DNA of 35,577 bases from Betaproteobacteria bacterium. GTDB lineage: Bacteria > Pseudomonadota > Gammaproteobacteria > Burkholderiales > SG8-39. Positions 1 through 7,575 of this stretch are shown piece after piece (positions within the stretch are counted from its first letter, which is position 1; each line of letters starts with the position of its first letter). The position numbers and the translations under genes are program-made. The stretch is from contig VGIA01000015.1 of the NCBI GenBank assembly GCA_016868105.1, forward strand, positions 1-35,577, in the 5' to 3' direction. The notes below the pieces were generated by a model. It did not search any database. It was not told the origin of the DNA and was given only the letters and a program-made list of their open reading frames with translations.

Positions 1-207
1 TTCGCTGTCGCCGTAGCCGCGCAGGTCGGGGACGACGAGGCGGTAGTGCGCGGCAAGGCGCGGCGCCACCTTGTGCCACAGCAGGTGCGTCTGCGGGTAA
101 CCATGCAGCAGGAGCACCGGATCGCCGGCGCCGCCGTGCAGGACGTTCAGCGCGACGCCGTTGGCGCGGATGCGCTGCCGCCCGAAGCCGGGAAACCAAT
201 TCGCCAT
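1..207 (-). CDS. alpha/beta hydrolase, haloacetate-dehalogenase-like (partial, 3' end outside window)
   Basis: The first 69 codons are present and the gene runs off the left edge. The protein starts MANWFPGFGRQRI and shows two alpha/beta-hydrolase landmarks: an HGYPQT oxyanion-hole segment at about residues 37-42 and VPDLRGYGDS near the cut end, the strand and turn that normally precede the nucleophile elbow. HGYPQT followed by DLRGYGDS is typical of the fluoroacetate/haloacetate dehalogenase and epoxide-hydrolase branch. The catalytic Asp or Ser lies outside the window, so the reaction cannot be decided. The start is the ATG at 205-207 with a CGGAG-like ribosome site about ten bases upstream. 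The 228 bp on its upstream side separate it from dctM, so it is probably its own transcription unit. Confidence 0.8.
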   Translation of the reverse strand, partial: MANWFPGFGRQRIRANGVALNVLHGGAGDPVLLLHGYPQTHLLWHKVAPRLAAHYRLVVPDLRGYGDSE

Positions 208-345
208 GGATGCGCTCCGATAGAGATGTGACCGATGTCTTACGCCGGGACCATTCTTACTTTACTGCACCCTTGCTGGCGGCGCGAGGATGAGGCTCGT
301 TCCTGAGCGTACCGCGCGAATAGGAAAATCGGCTCTTTGCACAAT

Positions 346-355
346 CCTGATCAGG
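346..355. repeat. CCTGATCAGG palindrome in the 208-435 intergenic gap
   Basis: The perfect 10-bp palindrome CCTGATCAGG lies between dctM and the alpha/beta hydrolase. The same 10-mer occurs twice more, as the two arms of the hairpin after ftcD (34236-34261), also outside coding sequence except for the ftcD stop. It could be a small binding site or chance. There is no stem with a T-run here, so I do not call a terminator. Nothing else recognisable is seen in 208-435. Confidence 0.3.
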
Positions 356-435
356 GATGGCGGGATAGCAAATTCCTTCCTGCCGGCTGCATGCTGGCGA
401 ACCGCCTGAGCGCGAGCGGCTGGATCAGGACCGCG

Positions 436-1728
436 TCATTTCAGCCAGCCGATCGGCGCGAGCGCGAGCCTGGGCCAGGCAAGCAGAAGCGCGACGCAGA
501 GCACGTTGGCGGCAAGGAACGGCATCACGCCGGCGAAGATCGTGCGCAAGGGAACCTCGGGCAAGGCCGTCTTCACGGTGAACACGTTCATGCCGACCGG
601 CGGCGTGAGCATGCCGATTTCGATCATCATGACGACGAACACGCCAAACAGGAGCAGGTTGACGCCCATCGGCTGGACGATCGCGGCGAACACCGGGGCG
701 GTCAGGATCATCAGGCTGAGCGACTCCATCAGGCAGCCCAGCACAAGGTAGATGATCGCGATCGCCACCAGCACGCCGGTCGCCGACAGGTTCATCGACT
801 CGATCCAGTCGACCAGTGTGGCGGTCATGCCCGAGAGCGCGATGAAATTCGCGAACGTCATCGCGCCGAAGACAACGACGAAGATCATCGCCGTGGTGCG
901 CGCAGCCTCCACCAGGCAGCCGATGAACCCGGTCCAGCCGAGCTTGCGGCGCGCAAGCGCGATGAAAAACGCGCCCGCGGCGCCGATCGAGGCCGACTCG
1001 GTGGTCGTGAAGATGCCGCCGTAGAGACCGCCGAACACGCCGCAAAAGAGCAGCAGGGTCGTCCAGGTCGACTTCAGGGCGCCAAACTTCTCGGCCAGGC
1101 TGCGGCGCGGGCCGCGCGGGCCCAGTCCGGGGCGCACAAGCACCGTCAGCCAGATCGCCAGCATGAAGAGCAGGGTCAGCGCGAGGCCGGGGCCGATCGT
1201 GGCGATGAACAGCAGCCGGATGTCCTGGTCGACCAGAATGCCGTAGATGATCAGCGGCACCGAGGGCGGGATCAGCACCGCGAGCACGCCCGCCGAGGCG
1301 ACGCAGCCGGTAGACAGGCTGTCGTGGTAGTTGAGGCGCCGCATCGGCGGGATCGCCACCTTGCTCATCGTCGCGGCCGCGGCGAGCGAGCTGCCCGATA
1401 TCGCGCCGAACAGCGCGCTGGAGGCGATCGTGGCCTGCGCAAGGCCCCCTTTCAGCTGGCCGAGCCAGGCGTTCGCGGCATCGTATAGCTCCTCGGAGAT
1501 GTCGGCACGAAACACGAACACGCCCATCAGCACGAACATCGGCAGCACGGACAGGCCATAGTTGGCGGAGTTGTCGATCACCAGCTGGGCGATCATCGCC
1601 AGCGCGGGTTCGATGCCGCGCGCCGCCGCGAAGCCGACGGCGCCGACGATCAGCATCGCGAAGCCGAGCGGCACTCCGACGAATGCCAGCGCGAGCGTGG
1701 CGAGAATTCCGGCGAGCGCGACGCTCAT
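436..1728 (-). CDS. dctM: TRAP transporter large permease (DctM family)
   Basis: This is the large membrane subunit of a tripartite ATP-independent periplasmic transporter, which moves the receptor-delivered solute with Na+ or H+. The 430-residue product begins MSVALAGILATLALAFVGVPLGFAML and is hydrophobic throughout, about a dozen membrane segments, the usual size for DctM. Typical family segments include YGLSVLPMFVLMGVFVFRADISEELYDAANAWLG and a C-terminal PPVGMNVFTVK. The ORF track extends the frame to 620 aa, but the extra N-terminus is Arg/Pro-rich read-through of dctQ. The true start is the ATG at 1726-1728, which overlaps the dctQ stop as ATGA. It is the last gene of dctP-dctQ-dctM. Confidence 0.93.
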   Translation of the reverse strand: MSVALAGILATLALAFVGVPLGFAMLIVGAVGFAAARGIEPALAMIAQLVIDNSANYGLSVLPMFVLMGVFVFRADISEELYDAANAWLGQLKGGLAQATIASSALFGAISGSSLAAAATMSKVAIPPMRRLNYHDSLSTGCVASAGVLAVLIPPSVPLIIYGILVDQDIRLLFIATIGPGLALTLLFMLAIWLTVLVRPGLGPRGPRRSLAEKFGALKSTWTTLLLFCGVFGGLYGGIFTTTESASIGAAGAFFIALARRKLGWTGFIGCLVEAARTTAMIFVVVFGAMTFANFIALSGMTATLVDWIESMNLSATGVLVAIAIIYLVLGCLMESLSLMILTAPVFAAIVQPMGVNLLLFGVFVVMMIEIGMLTPPVGMNVFTVKTALPEVPLRTIFAGVMPFLAANVLCVALLLAWPRLALAPIGWLK

Positions 1729-2222
1729 TGACGCAGGGCGCGCCGGATCTGCAGCGCAATGATGAGGCAGGTGCCGGCGGCGCAGGCGCACATCGCCCAG
1801 GCGAGCGGCGCCATCGGCAGCCCGACCACGATGGTCTTGTTGCCCGTCTGCGCGTAGACGCCGGCCTGCAGGTGAAGCTGCCATGCGATCACCGCGCAGC
1901 CGGCGAGACTCGCCGTATCGACCAGCACCCGCTGCGCCCGGAGCGCGCCGCCCCGCAGGACCCCCTCGACGAGGCTTACCGAGATGTGTCCGCGGTGGCG
2001 CGTGACGAGCGGCAGCGCGGCGAAGATCGTCAGCGCCATCAGGAACTGCACGATCTCGGCCGAGCCCTGAACCGGCTTGGCGAACAGATACCGGGCGAAG
2101 ACGTCGAGGAAGGTGAGCGCGGCGATGAAAAAAAGCGGCGCCGCGCAGGCGTACCCCAGCACGCGGTCGAGCACGTCGGGTCCGCCCGGCGCGGCGGGCG
2201 GGCGCCCGGCCTCGACGCTCAC
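1725..2222 (-). CDS. dctQ: TRAP transporter small permease (DctQ family)
   Basis: This is the small membrane subunit of the TRAP transporter, 165 residues with four predicted hydrophobic segments. The first is LGYACAAPLFFIAALTFLDVFARYLF, whose F-x-D-V-x-x-R-Y-x-F pattern is characteristic of DctQ. The segment GHISVSLV in the middle is also family-typical. The start is a GTG at 2220-2222 that overlaps the dctP stop (GTGA), and its own stop overlaps the dctM start (ATGA), so all three TRAP genes are translationally coupled. Confidence 0.9.
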   Translation of the reverse strand: MSVEAGRPPAAPGGPDVLDRVLGYACAAPLFFIAALTFLDVFARYLFAKPVQGSAEIVQFLMALTIFAALPLVTRHRGHISVSLVEGVLRGGALRAQRVLVDTASLAGCAVIAWQLHLQAGVYAQTGNKTIVVGLPMAPLAWAMCACAAGTCLIIALQIRRALRQ

Positions 2223-3229
2223 GGCGCCTTCTTGGACTCTTCGCGATAGAAGGCGAGCGCCGCCTTGCCGTCGACGCCGAGTTTCTGCGCGTCGGCAAGC
2301 CAGGCCTGCTCGAGCGGCTGCGCTATTCTCCTCAGCTCCGCGACGAAGTCATCGGATGCCATCGCGATCCTGACGCCCTTGCTGACGGCCTCCTTGCGCG
2401 CGTTGTCCTCCAGCTCGTTGTAGGGCGCGAGGTACTTCGCGAAGCCGCCACCCGCCATTCTGGTGATGATGTCGCGGTCCTGCTGCGGGATCGACTGCCA
2501 CTTCTTCTTGTTGATGAACATCGCGAAGCTGGGCACGCTCAGGTTGCCGGGCAAGTCGGTGACCGATTTCGCGTACTGCAGCGTGTGGAACGCCGCCGCG
2601 TCCATCACCGAATAGCCCGAGAACGCGTCCACGGTGCCGGAGGAAATCACCTCGTGGCTGCGCACCGCGGGCTGGGCAACGACCGCCGCGCCCGCCAACT
2701 CGAGCACCCTGGCCGGGATCCCGGGCAGCCCGTACATCTTCAGGCCCTTGAGGTCCTTCAGCGACCGGATCGGCTCCTTCATCGAGAACGTGGTGCCCGG
2801 CAGGGCGGCGAACAGCGTCAGCAGGTGCACGTCCTTGTATTCGTCCGCCGTGGCGAAGAACTTCTCGTGCGTCAGCCACAGCGCGCGCGAGTTGCTCACC
2901 GGGTTGGTCGAACCCCAGGGAAGATGCGCCACCTGCGCAAGCTTCACCCGGTCGGCGAGGAAACCGTGGAACTGGTAGGCGGCGTCCATGACTCCCTTCA
3001 CCGTGCTGTCGTACTGCTGGGGCGGCGCGGCGAGGCTGCTCGGCGGCACTTCGAACCTCACCCGGCCGCCGGTCGCCTTGGTCACATCGGCGAGCCATAG
3101 GTTCAGGATCAGGGTGTTGAAGGGATGCTTGGGCTGGATAAAGCTGTTAAAGAGCACCTTCGTCTCCTGCGCCTGGGCAACGGGGACGAGCGCGGCCAGG
3201 GCCGCGGCGACTGCGAGCTTGCGGAGCAT
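2219..3229 (-). CDS. dctP: TRAP transporter substrate-binding protein (DctP family)
   Basis: This is the periplasmic receptor that captures the solute for DctQM. The product has 336 residues. I start at the second Met (MLRKLAVAAALAALVPVAQAQ) because it gives a clean Sec signal peptide with an AQA-Q cleavage site and is preceded by GGAGGAAAAC; the track start adds MGLFVQQRRKT. Family landmarks are HPFNTLILNLWLADV near the N-terminus, LKDLKGLKMYGLPG at about 148-160, and a following SSGTVDAFSGYS. In most DctP proteins a ligand-carboxylate Arg sits where Y156 is seen here, so the ligand may not be a standard carboxylate. The substrate cannot be named. It is first in dctPQM and lies 96 bp downstream of the hydrolase gene. 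Confidence 0.92.
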   Translation of the reverse strand: MLRKLAVAAALAALVPVAQAQETKVLFNSFIQPKHPFNTLILNLWLADVTKATGGRVRFEVPPSSLAAPPQQYDSTVKGVMDAAYQFHGFLADRVKLAQVAHLPWGSTNPVSNSRALWLTHEKFFATADEYKDVHLLTLFAALPGTTFSMKEPIRSLKDLKGLKMYGLPGIPARVLELAGAAVVAQPAVRSHEVISSGTVDAFSGYSVMDAAAFHTLQYAKSVTDLPGNLSVPSFAMFINKKKWQSIPQQDRDIITRMAGGGFAKYLAPYNELEDNARKEAVSKGVRIAMASDDFVAELRRIAQPLEQAWLADAQKLGVDGKAALAFYREESKKAP

Positions 3230-3244
3230 CGTTTTCCTCCTCTG

Positions 3245-3256
3245 TTGTACGAACAA
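3245..3256. promoter_or_regulatory. possible operator upstream of dctP (TTGTACGAACAA)
   Basis: A 12-bp near-palindrome, TTGT-ACGA-ACAA, lies 15 bases upstream of the dctP start codon in the 96-bp gap after the CocE-type gene. Short TTGTnnnnACAA elements are typical of GntR-type operators, which often control TRAP genes, but no GntR gene is in the window and the element could be chance. Confidence 0.25.
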
Positions 3257-3325
3257 TCCCACGAATCCGGCGGCGCGTCCAGATCAGGCGGTGCACGCCG
3301 ACCTCGTGCGACCATGCGGCGGCCT

Positions 3326-5155
3326 TCAGTCGGAAGACGCGCGCAGGGGCAGTTCGAGGCGCGAACCGCCCTCGCCGCCGCAGGCGAACTCGAGCCTCGG
3401 CGGCCTGCCATGCGGTACCGGCGGGAAGTGCAACGCGTCGGCGCCGGCGATCGCCACGCGCAGGCGGCTGCCGGCAGCGAATCGCCACGACACCGGCAGC
3501 AGAGCAATCTCCAACGTGGCGGACTGGCCGGGCACCAGGGGCTGGGCGGCGGCCCGCGTGCAGGGGTGGAAGGTCCAGTCGCCACGGTAGTGGGCCGGCC
3601 GCGACGCGGTCTGCCGGTGCAGGGCGCGCAGGAAACCTTCGGTTACGTAGCGGCTGGCGCCGTCGACCTCCACCTCGGCAAGGTAGACGAACACGGCGGC
3701 ATCGGCCTCGCTGGAAGTCAGCACCAGCCGCGCGATGGCGTGGCCGCTCAGCTCCATCGCGCAGGCGAAGGGCGGGGTGTCGAAGCACAGCAGCCCCAGC
3801 TCCCGTTGGGGCCAGTCGCCGTACAGGACCGTCACGTCCCGCAACCCCAGCCGCTCCCAGCGCGTCTGGCGGCCGCTGGTGTGGGTGAAGTCGACCTGCA
3901 GCACTCGGATCGCGGGCTGGGCATCGGGCCGCTCCGTGAGCCCGTCCGCCGACAGGTGCAGCGTGGTGCAGCGCGGCAGCGGCGGCCAGCTCGCAGCCTC
4001 GGCCCAGGCCTCGTGGTGCACGCTGAAGTAATGCACCGGACTTTCCCGGTCCAGGCCTGTAGCCAAGCCCATCAGGTAATGGTCAAAGAAGCGGATCACT
4101 TCCGCGAACAGGTTGAACTCGGGCGCTTGGGCGTCGCGCCAAGGTGAGCCGTTGGTGCGGGCGCCATGGTCCCAGGGCCCCAGCAACAGGTGATGGCGGT
4201 CGCGGTTGACGGTGAGGAAACGGCTGATGGTGGCGTTGGAGTAGCCCGATCCGTCGTACCAGCCCGAGACCGACAGCAGGGCCACCTCGGGCCGGATGCG
4301 TTCGAGGTAGTGACCCGGGCTGCAGATGTCCAGCGTCAGCGACGGGTTGTGTGCCAGGCCTTCGCCGCGGTAGAAGTACTCGCCGGCGGCGTCGCGCAGG
4401 TTGAAGCTCTGGCGGTGCTCGCGCATGGCCCGCTGCAGCACGTGTCCCTGGGGGTCGTCGTCCACCGGCTCGGGGCCCAGCAGGCGGCGGTCGCTGAAGT
4501 AGGCGTACTGACGCAAGGCTTCGGTGCGGTCGTGGTCCAGGGCCACGATGCAATCGTTGTAGTCCTCGACCCACACGCGCGACAGCATGCCCCCGGGGTA
4601 GAGCTGGTCGGTATAGATGTCGTTGATCGCGAACAGCGGCGCCACCGCCTTCACGGCGGGGTGGCCGGTGCTCGCCAGGAAGACCGCGGCTGCGCCGGGG
4701 TAAGAAATGCCCGTCGCGCCCACTCGCCCGTCGGACCAGGGCTGGTCGACGATCCACTGCACGATCTCGCCGTAGTCGTCGCGCTCCTTGGGCGAGCGGA
4801 ACGAATCGCGGTGGCCGAAGCTCGCACCGGTGCCGCGCACGTCCATCACCAGCAGCGCGTAACCGCGCGGCACGAAGGCGTCGCGGTAGCGGAAGGCCAT
4901 GGGCGAGTTCTCGGCCGCCGGGTCGGAGGTGCGGAAGCGCCGGTAGTAGGGCGTGGCGATGACGACGGTGGGAAAGCGGTGTGGTGCGCCCCCGCCCTGG
5001 GGCAGGTAGACGTCCACCGCGATGCGCACGCCGTCGCGCATGCCGAGGTACACCGAGAAGGGCCGTGCCGGCAGCGTGTGCGGGGCCGGGCGCCCCGCCA
5101 GGTAGGCGCCCGGGGGCACGCGCCAGGCGGCGCTGTCGTGGTCGCGGTCGGACAT
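3326..5155 (-). CDS. CocE/NonD family serine hydrolase (X-Pro dipeptidyl-peptidase S15 type)
   Basis: This is a 609-residue hydrolase of the CocE/S15 family, whose members cleave esters or amides (cocaine esterase, alpha-amino-acid ester hydrolase, X-Pro peptidases). It shows DGVRIAVDVYLP near residue 41, RGTGASFG near 107, and the nucleophile elbow GATGISYPGA with Ser151. The likely catalytic Asp is D301 in GWYDGSG and the His is H330 in GPWDHG. The C-terminal third fits the jelly-roll domain. The track start at 5215 is a TTG with no support; I use the ATG at 5153-5155, with GAGG six bases upstream. No signal peptide is seen, so it is probably cytoplasmic. It is transcribed divergently from the TetR gene and shares its operator region, so it is likely a target of that regulator. 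Confidence 0.88.
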   Translation of the reverse strand: MSDRDHDSAAWRVPPGAYLAGRPAPHTLPARPFSVYLGMRDGVRIAVDVYLPQGGGAPHRFPTVVIATPYYRRFRTSDPAAENSPMAFRYRDAFVPRGYALLVMDVRGTGASFGHRDSFRSPKERDDYGEIVQWIVDQPWSDGRVGATGISYPGAAAVFLASTGHPAVKAVAPLFAINDIYTDQLYPGGMLSRVWVEDYNDCIVALDHDRTEALRQYAYFSDRRLLGPEPVDDDPQGHVLQRAMREHRQSFNLRDAAGEYFYRGEGLAHNPSLTLDICSPGHYLERIRPEVALLSVSGWYDGSGYSNATISRFLTVNRDRHHLLLGPWDHGARTNGSPWRDAQAPEFNLFAEVIRFFDHYLMGLATGLDRESPVHYFSVHHEAWAEAASWPPLPRCTTLHLSADGLTERPDAQPAIRVLQVDFTHTSGRQTRWERLGLRDVTVLYGDWPQRELGLLCFDTPPFACAMELSGHAIARLVLTSSEADAAVFVYLAEVEVDGASRYVTEGFLRALHRQTASRPAHYRGDWTFHPCTRAAAQPLVPGQSATLEIALLPVSWRFAAGSRLRVAIAGADALHFPPVPHGRPPRLEFACGGEGGSRLELPLRASSD

Positions 5156-5236
5156 GGCAGGCCTCGTCGTCAGCGGTGCAGTTCCTGCACCTGTTCGAAC
5201 CGGGATTGTCCTCAAGAGGGTGTGGGGTCCGCAATG

Positions 5237-5266
5237 TTACCAACCGGCTGACCGGTTTGTTATGAT
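5237..5266 (+). promoter_or_regulatory. putative TetR operator embedded in the tetR promoter
   Basis: The palindrome AACCGG-CTGA-CCGGTT (5242-5257) with imperfect flanking symmetry (ACCAACCGG / CCGGTTTGTT) lies in the 126-bp divergent gap between the CocE-type gene and tetR. It sits between a plausible -35 TTACCA (5237-5242) and -10 TATGAT (5261-5266) separated by 18 bp, pointing at tetR. A repressor bound here would block tetR and possibly the divergent hydrolase gene. The promoter boxes are read by eye. The leader to the ATG at 5282 would be only about ten bases. Confidence 0.55.
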
Positions 5267-5281
5267 TGACGACCCTAGCTC

Positions 5282-5986
5282 ATGGCTCCTGCCACCGCCA
5301 TTGCTTCTGGCGCCCTGCGCCGAACTGGTCCACGCCGAACGCAAAGCGAGCGCAGCGGCGACACGCAGCGCCGCTTGTGCCAGGCCGCGGTGGAGCTGTT
5401 GTCCGAGGTGGGCTACGAACGGCTGACCACCGCCCACATCGCCCAGCGGGCCGGCGTCTCCAAGGGGGCGCAGGCACACCACTACTCCTGCAAGGACGAC
5501 ATGCTGGTGGCGGCCTTCGAGCATCTTCTGATGCAGTGGGAGGAACGGCGCGAGGCCTACGCGCGAACGCTGGGCAACGGCGCCCGGATGGAAGACCTGC
5601 TCACCAACATGTGGCGGCAGGTGTTCGGGCGCCCCGACTACCTGGCCTCGCTCGAAGTGATGCTGGCCGCACGCCACCACCCCTCCCTGCGTGAACGTCT
5701 GCAGGCGTTGCTGCAGACGTGGACCGCGGCGCGGGACGCCACCTTCAACGAGATCGTGCCGCTCGCCGATCCCGAGGAACTGGCCACCTTCATGCAGATC
5801 AACTTCTGCGTCCTGCGGGGCCTGGCCGTCTATAAGGGCTTGGCCGAGGACCGCGCGCTGCCCCAGCGCGTACTGGACATGTGGGTGCGCATCGCCGAAG
5901 CCTTCGTGGACGGTCGCACGAGCCCCGCGGCCAGCAGTGGTACCACGCCCGCGAAACGCCAACCCAAGAGGAAACCCAAACCATGA
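5282..5986 (+). CDS. TetR/AcrR family transcriptional regulator
   Basis: A 234-residue TetR-family regulator. The N-terminal DNA-binding domain reads TQRRLCQAAVELLSEVGYERLTTAHIAQRAGVSKGAQAHHYSCKDDML (about residues 28-75), a clear three-helix TetR domain with the turn ending in the HHYxCKDDM helix. The rest is a helical ligand-binding domain, followed by a basic low-complexity tail (TSPAASSGTTPAKRQPKRKPKP). There is no strong ribosome site before the ATG. The stop overlaps the start of the next gene (ATGA at 5983-5986), so it is co-transcribed with the peptide-type importer. It probably controls its own operon and the divergent CocE-type hydrolase through the palindrome at 5242-5257. The inducer is unknown, possibly the imported substrate. 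Confidence 0.9.
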   Translation: MAPATAIASGALRRTGPRRTQSERSGDTQRRLCQAAVELLSEVGYERLTTAHIAQRAGVSKGAQAHHYSCKDDMLVAAFEHLLMQWEERREAYARTLGNGARMEDLLTNMWRQVFGRPDYLASLEVMLAARHHPSLRERLQALLQTWTAARDATFNEIVPLADPEELATFMQINFCVLRGLAVYKGLAEDRALPQRVLDMWVRIAEAFVDGRTSPAASSGTTPAKRQPKRKPKP

Positions 5987-7569
5987 CGACATTGACTCGA
6001 CGTCGCCTGCTCGGCGCCGGAGCAGCCGCAACCGCCGGCCTGTTCGGCCTGCCGCTCGAGGCGCTGGCCCAGGCCGCCCGTGGTGGCGTGCTGGTCATCG
6101 GCACCACACAGAAGCCGCGCCACCTCAACTCGGCAGTGCAAAGCGGCATTGCCACCATGGCACCGGCGGCGCAGCTGTTCGCCTCACCGTTGCGCATGGA
6201 TGCGCAGTGGAAGCCGCAGCCCTACCTGGCCGAACGCTGGGAACTGTCGCCCGACAACCGCAGCGTCACGCTCTTCCTGCGCAAGGACGCGGTGTTCCAT
6301 GACGGCCGGCCCGTCACCGCCGAGGATGTCAAGTTCAGCCTCGAGGCGATCCGCGACAACCATCCCTTCACGTCGATGTACGGGCCGCTCAACGCAGTGA
6401 CCATTCCGGACCGGCACACCGCGGTGGTCCGTCTGGCCGAGCCCCACCCGGCGCTGCTGCTGGCCATGTCGACCTCGCTCACACCCATCATTCCGGCGCA
6501 CGTGTTTGCCGGTGGTGACCTGAAGGTGCACCCCCGCAATGCCTCGCCGGTGGGCTCCGGGCCGTTCAAGCTGGTGGAATTCAAGCCCGGCGAACACCTG
6601 GTGCTGGAACGGTTCGACCGCTTCTTCCTGAAGAACCTGCCCCGTCTGGACCGGCTCATCTTCAAGGAGTACAAGGACCCGGGCAGCCTGGTGCTGGCTT
6701 TCGAGGCTGGCGAGATCGACGCCGCGCCGCAGCTCACCGGGCTGGAACTGGCCCGGGCGCGCCGGGTCGCCGGAGCCCAGGTCATCGACAAGGCTGCCCC
6801 CGCGGTGGGGCCGTTGGTCTGGCTGGCCTTCAACCTCAAGAACCCCAAGCTGACCGACAAGCGCGTGCGCCAGGCGATCTCCTTCGCCATCGACCGCGAG
6901 TTCGTCGTCAAGGGCCTGGCGGGCGGTACGGTGCAGCGCTCCACCGGGCCGATCGCGAGCGGCAGCCCCTTCTACAGCGCCGAGGTCGAGCGCTACGACC
7001 ACAACCCCGGCAAGGCCCTGCAGTTGCTGGACGCCGCGGGCCTGAAGCCCGGCGCAGACGGCAACCGGTTCACGCTCGAGATCGACTGCCCGCCCGGCTT
7101 TGCGGCGCTGACCGCGATCCAGGAGTACCTGAGGCCTGCGCTGGCCAAGGTGGGCATTGCGGTCACCGTGCGCAATTCGCCGGACTTCCCGACCTGGGCC
7201 CGGCGTGTTGCCGGACAGCAGTTCGAGGCCACGATGGACGGCGTGTGGAACTGGGGCGATCCCGTCATCGGGGTGCATCGCACCTGGCTCAGCTCGAACA
7301 TCAGGCCCGGGGTGATCTGGTCCAACACGCAGAGCTACTCCAGCCCCAAGGTCGACGAGCTGCTGGCGGCAGCAGCAAGGGAAATGAACCTGGCCCGTCG
7401 CACGGCTCTGTACAAGGAGTTCCAAAAGATCGTCGTCGACGACTGCCCGGTGGCCTTCGTCATCGAGTCGACCTGGGGTGAAGCCTGGGGTCGAAAGGTC
7501 GATAACCCGCCCCGGGGGATCTGGGGAAACATCGACTCGCTGGCCGAAGTGGGCATGCGCAAGGCTTGA
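5983..7569 (+). CDS. ABC transporter substrate-binding protein, family 5 (peptide/nickel type)
   Basis: This is a periplasmic receptor of the SBP_bac_5 family, 528 residues, normal for peptide, opine or nickel receptors. It starts MTTLTRRRLLGAGAAATAGLFGLPLEALAQA, a signal with twin arginines (RRRLLG) that suggests Tat export. Family features are LSPDNRSVTLFLRKDAVFHDGRPVTAEDVKFSLE (about residues 87-120), the later VRQAISFAIDRE, and a C-terminal TWGEAWGRKVDN. The ORF track adds 34 upstream codons that belong to another frame of tetR; the ATG at 5983 has AAGAGGAAA upstream. It is first of the importer genes; the permeases and ATPases follow after two enzyme genes. Confidence 0.92.
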   Translation: MTTLTRRRLLGAGAAATAGLFGLPLEALAQAARGGVLVIGTTQKPRHLNSAVQSGIATMAPAAQLFASPLRMDAQWKPQPYLAERWELSPDNRSVTLFLRKDAVFHDGRPVTAEDVKFSLEAIRDNHPFTSMYGPLNAVTIPDRHTAVVRLAEPHPALLLAMSTSLTPIIPAHVFAGGDLKVHPRNASPVGSGPFKLVEFKPGEHLVLERFDRFFLKNLPRLDRLIFKEYKDPGSLVLAFEAGEIDAAPQLTGLELARARRVAGAQVIDKAAPAVGPLVWLAFNLKNPKLTDKRVRQAISFAIDREFVVKGLAGGTVQRSTGPIASGSPFYSAEVERYDHNPGKALQLLDAAGLKPGADGNRFTLEIDCPPGFAALTAIQEYLRPALAKVGIAVTVRNSPDFPTWARRVAGQQFEATMDGVWNWGDPVIGVHRTWLSSNIRPGVIWSNTQSYSSPKVDELLAAAAREMNLARRTALYKEFQKIVVDDCPVAFVIESTWGEAWGRKVDNPPRGIWGNIDSLAEVGMRKA

Positions 7570-7575
7570 ACGACC

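Noticed and set aside
425-1759. Long minus-strand 444-aa ORF and the plus-strand 383-aa ORF over dctM
   Set aside because: Both are His/Arg-rich, lack any family motif, and are typical GC-bias shadows of dctM.
436-2298. 620-aa ORF as a fused DctQM protein
   Set aside because: The upstream 190 codons are Arg/Pro-rich read-through in another frame of dctQ; dctQ itself is an intact separate gene and dctM has its own ATG overlapping it.
5156-5215. Extended start for the CocE-type hydrolase
   Set aside because: The codon at 5213-5215 is TTG, the extra residues are not family-like, and the ATG at 5153-5155 has a GAGG site.
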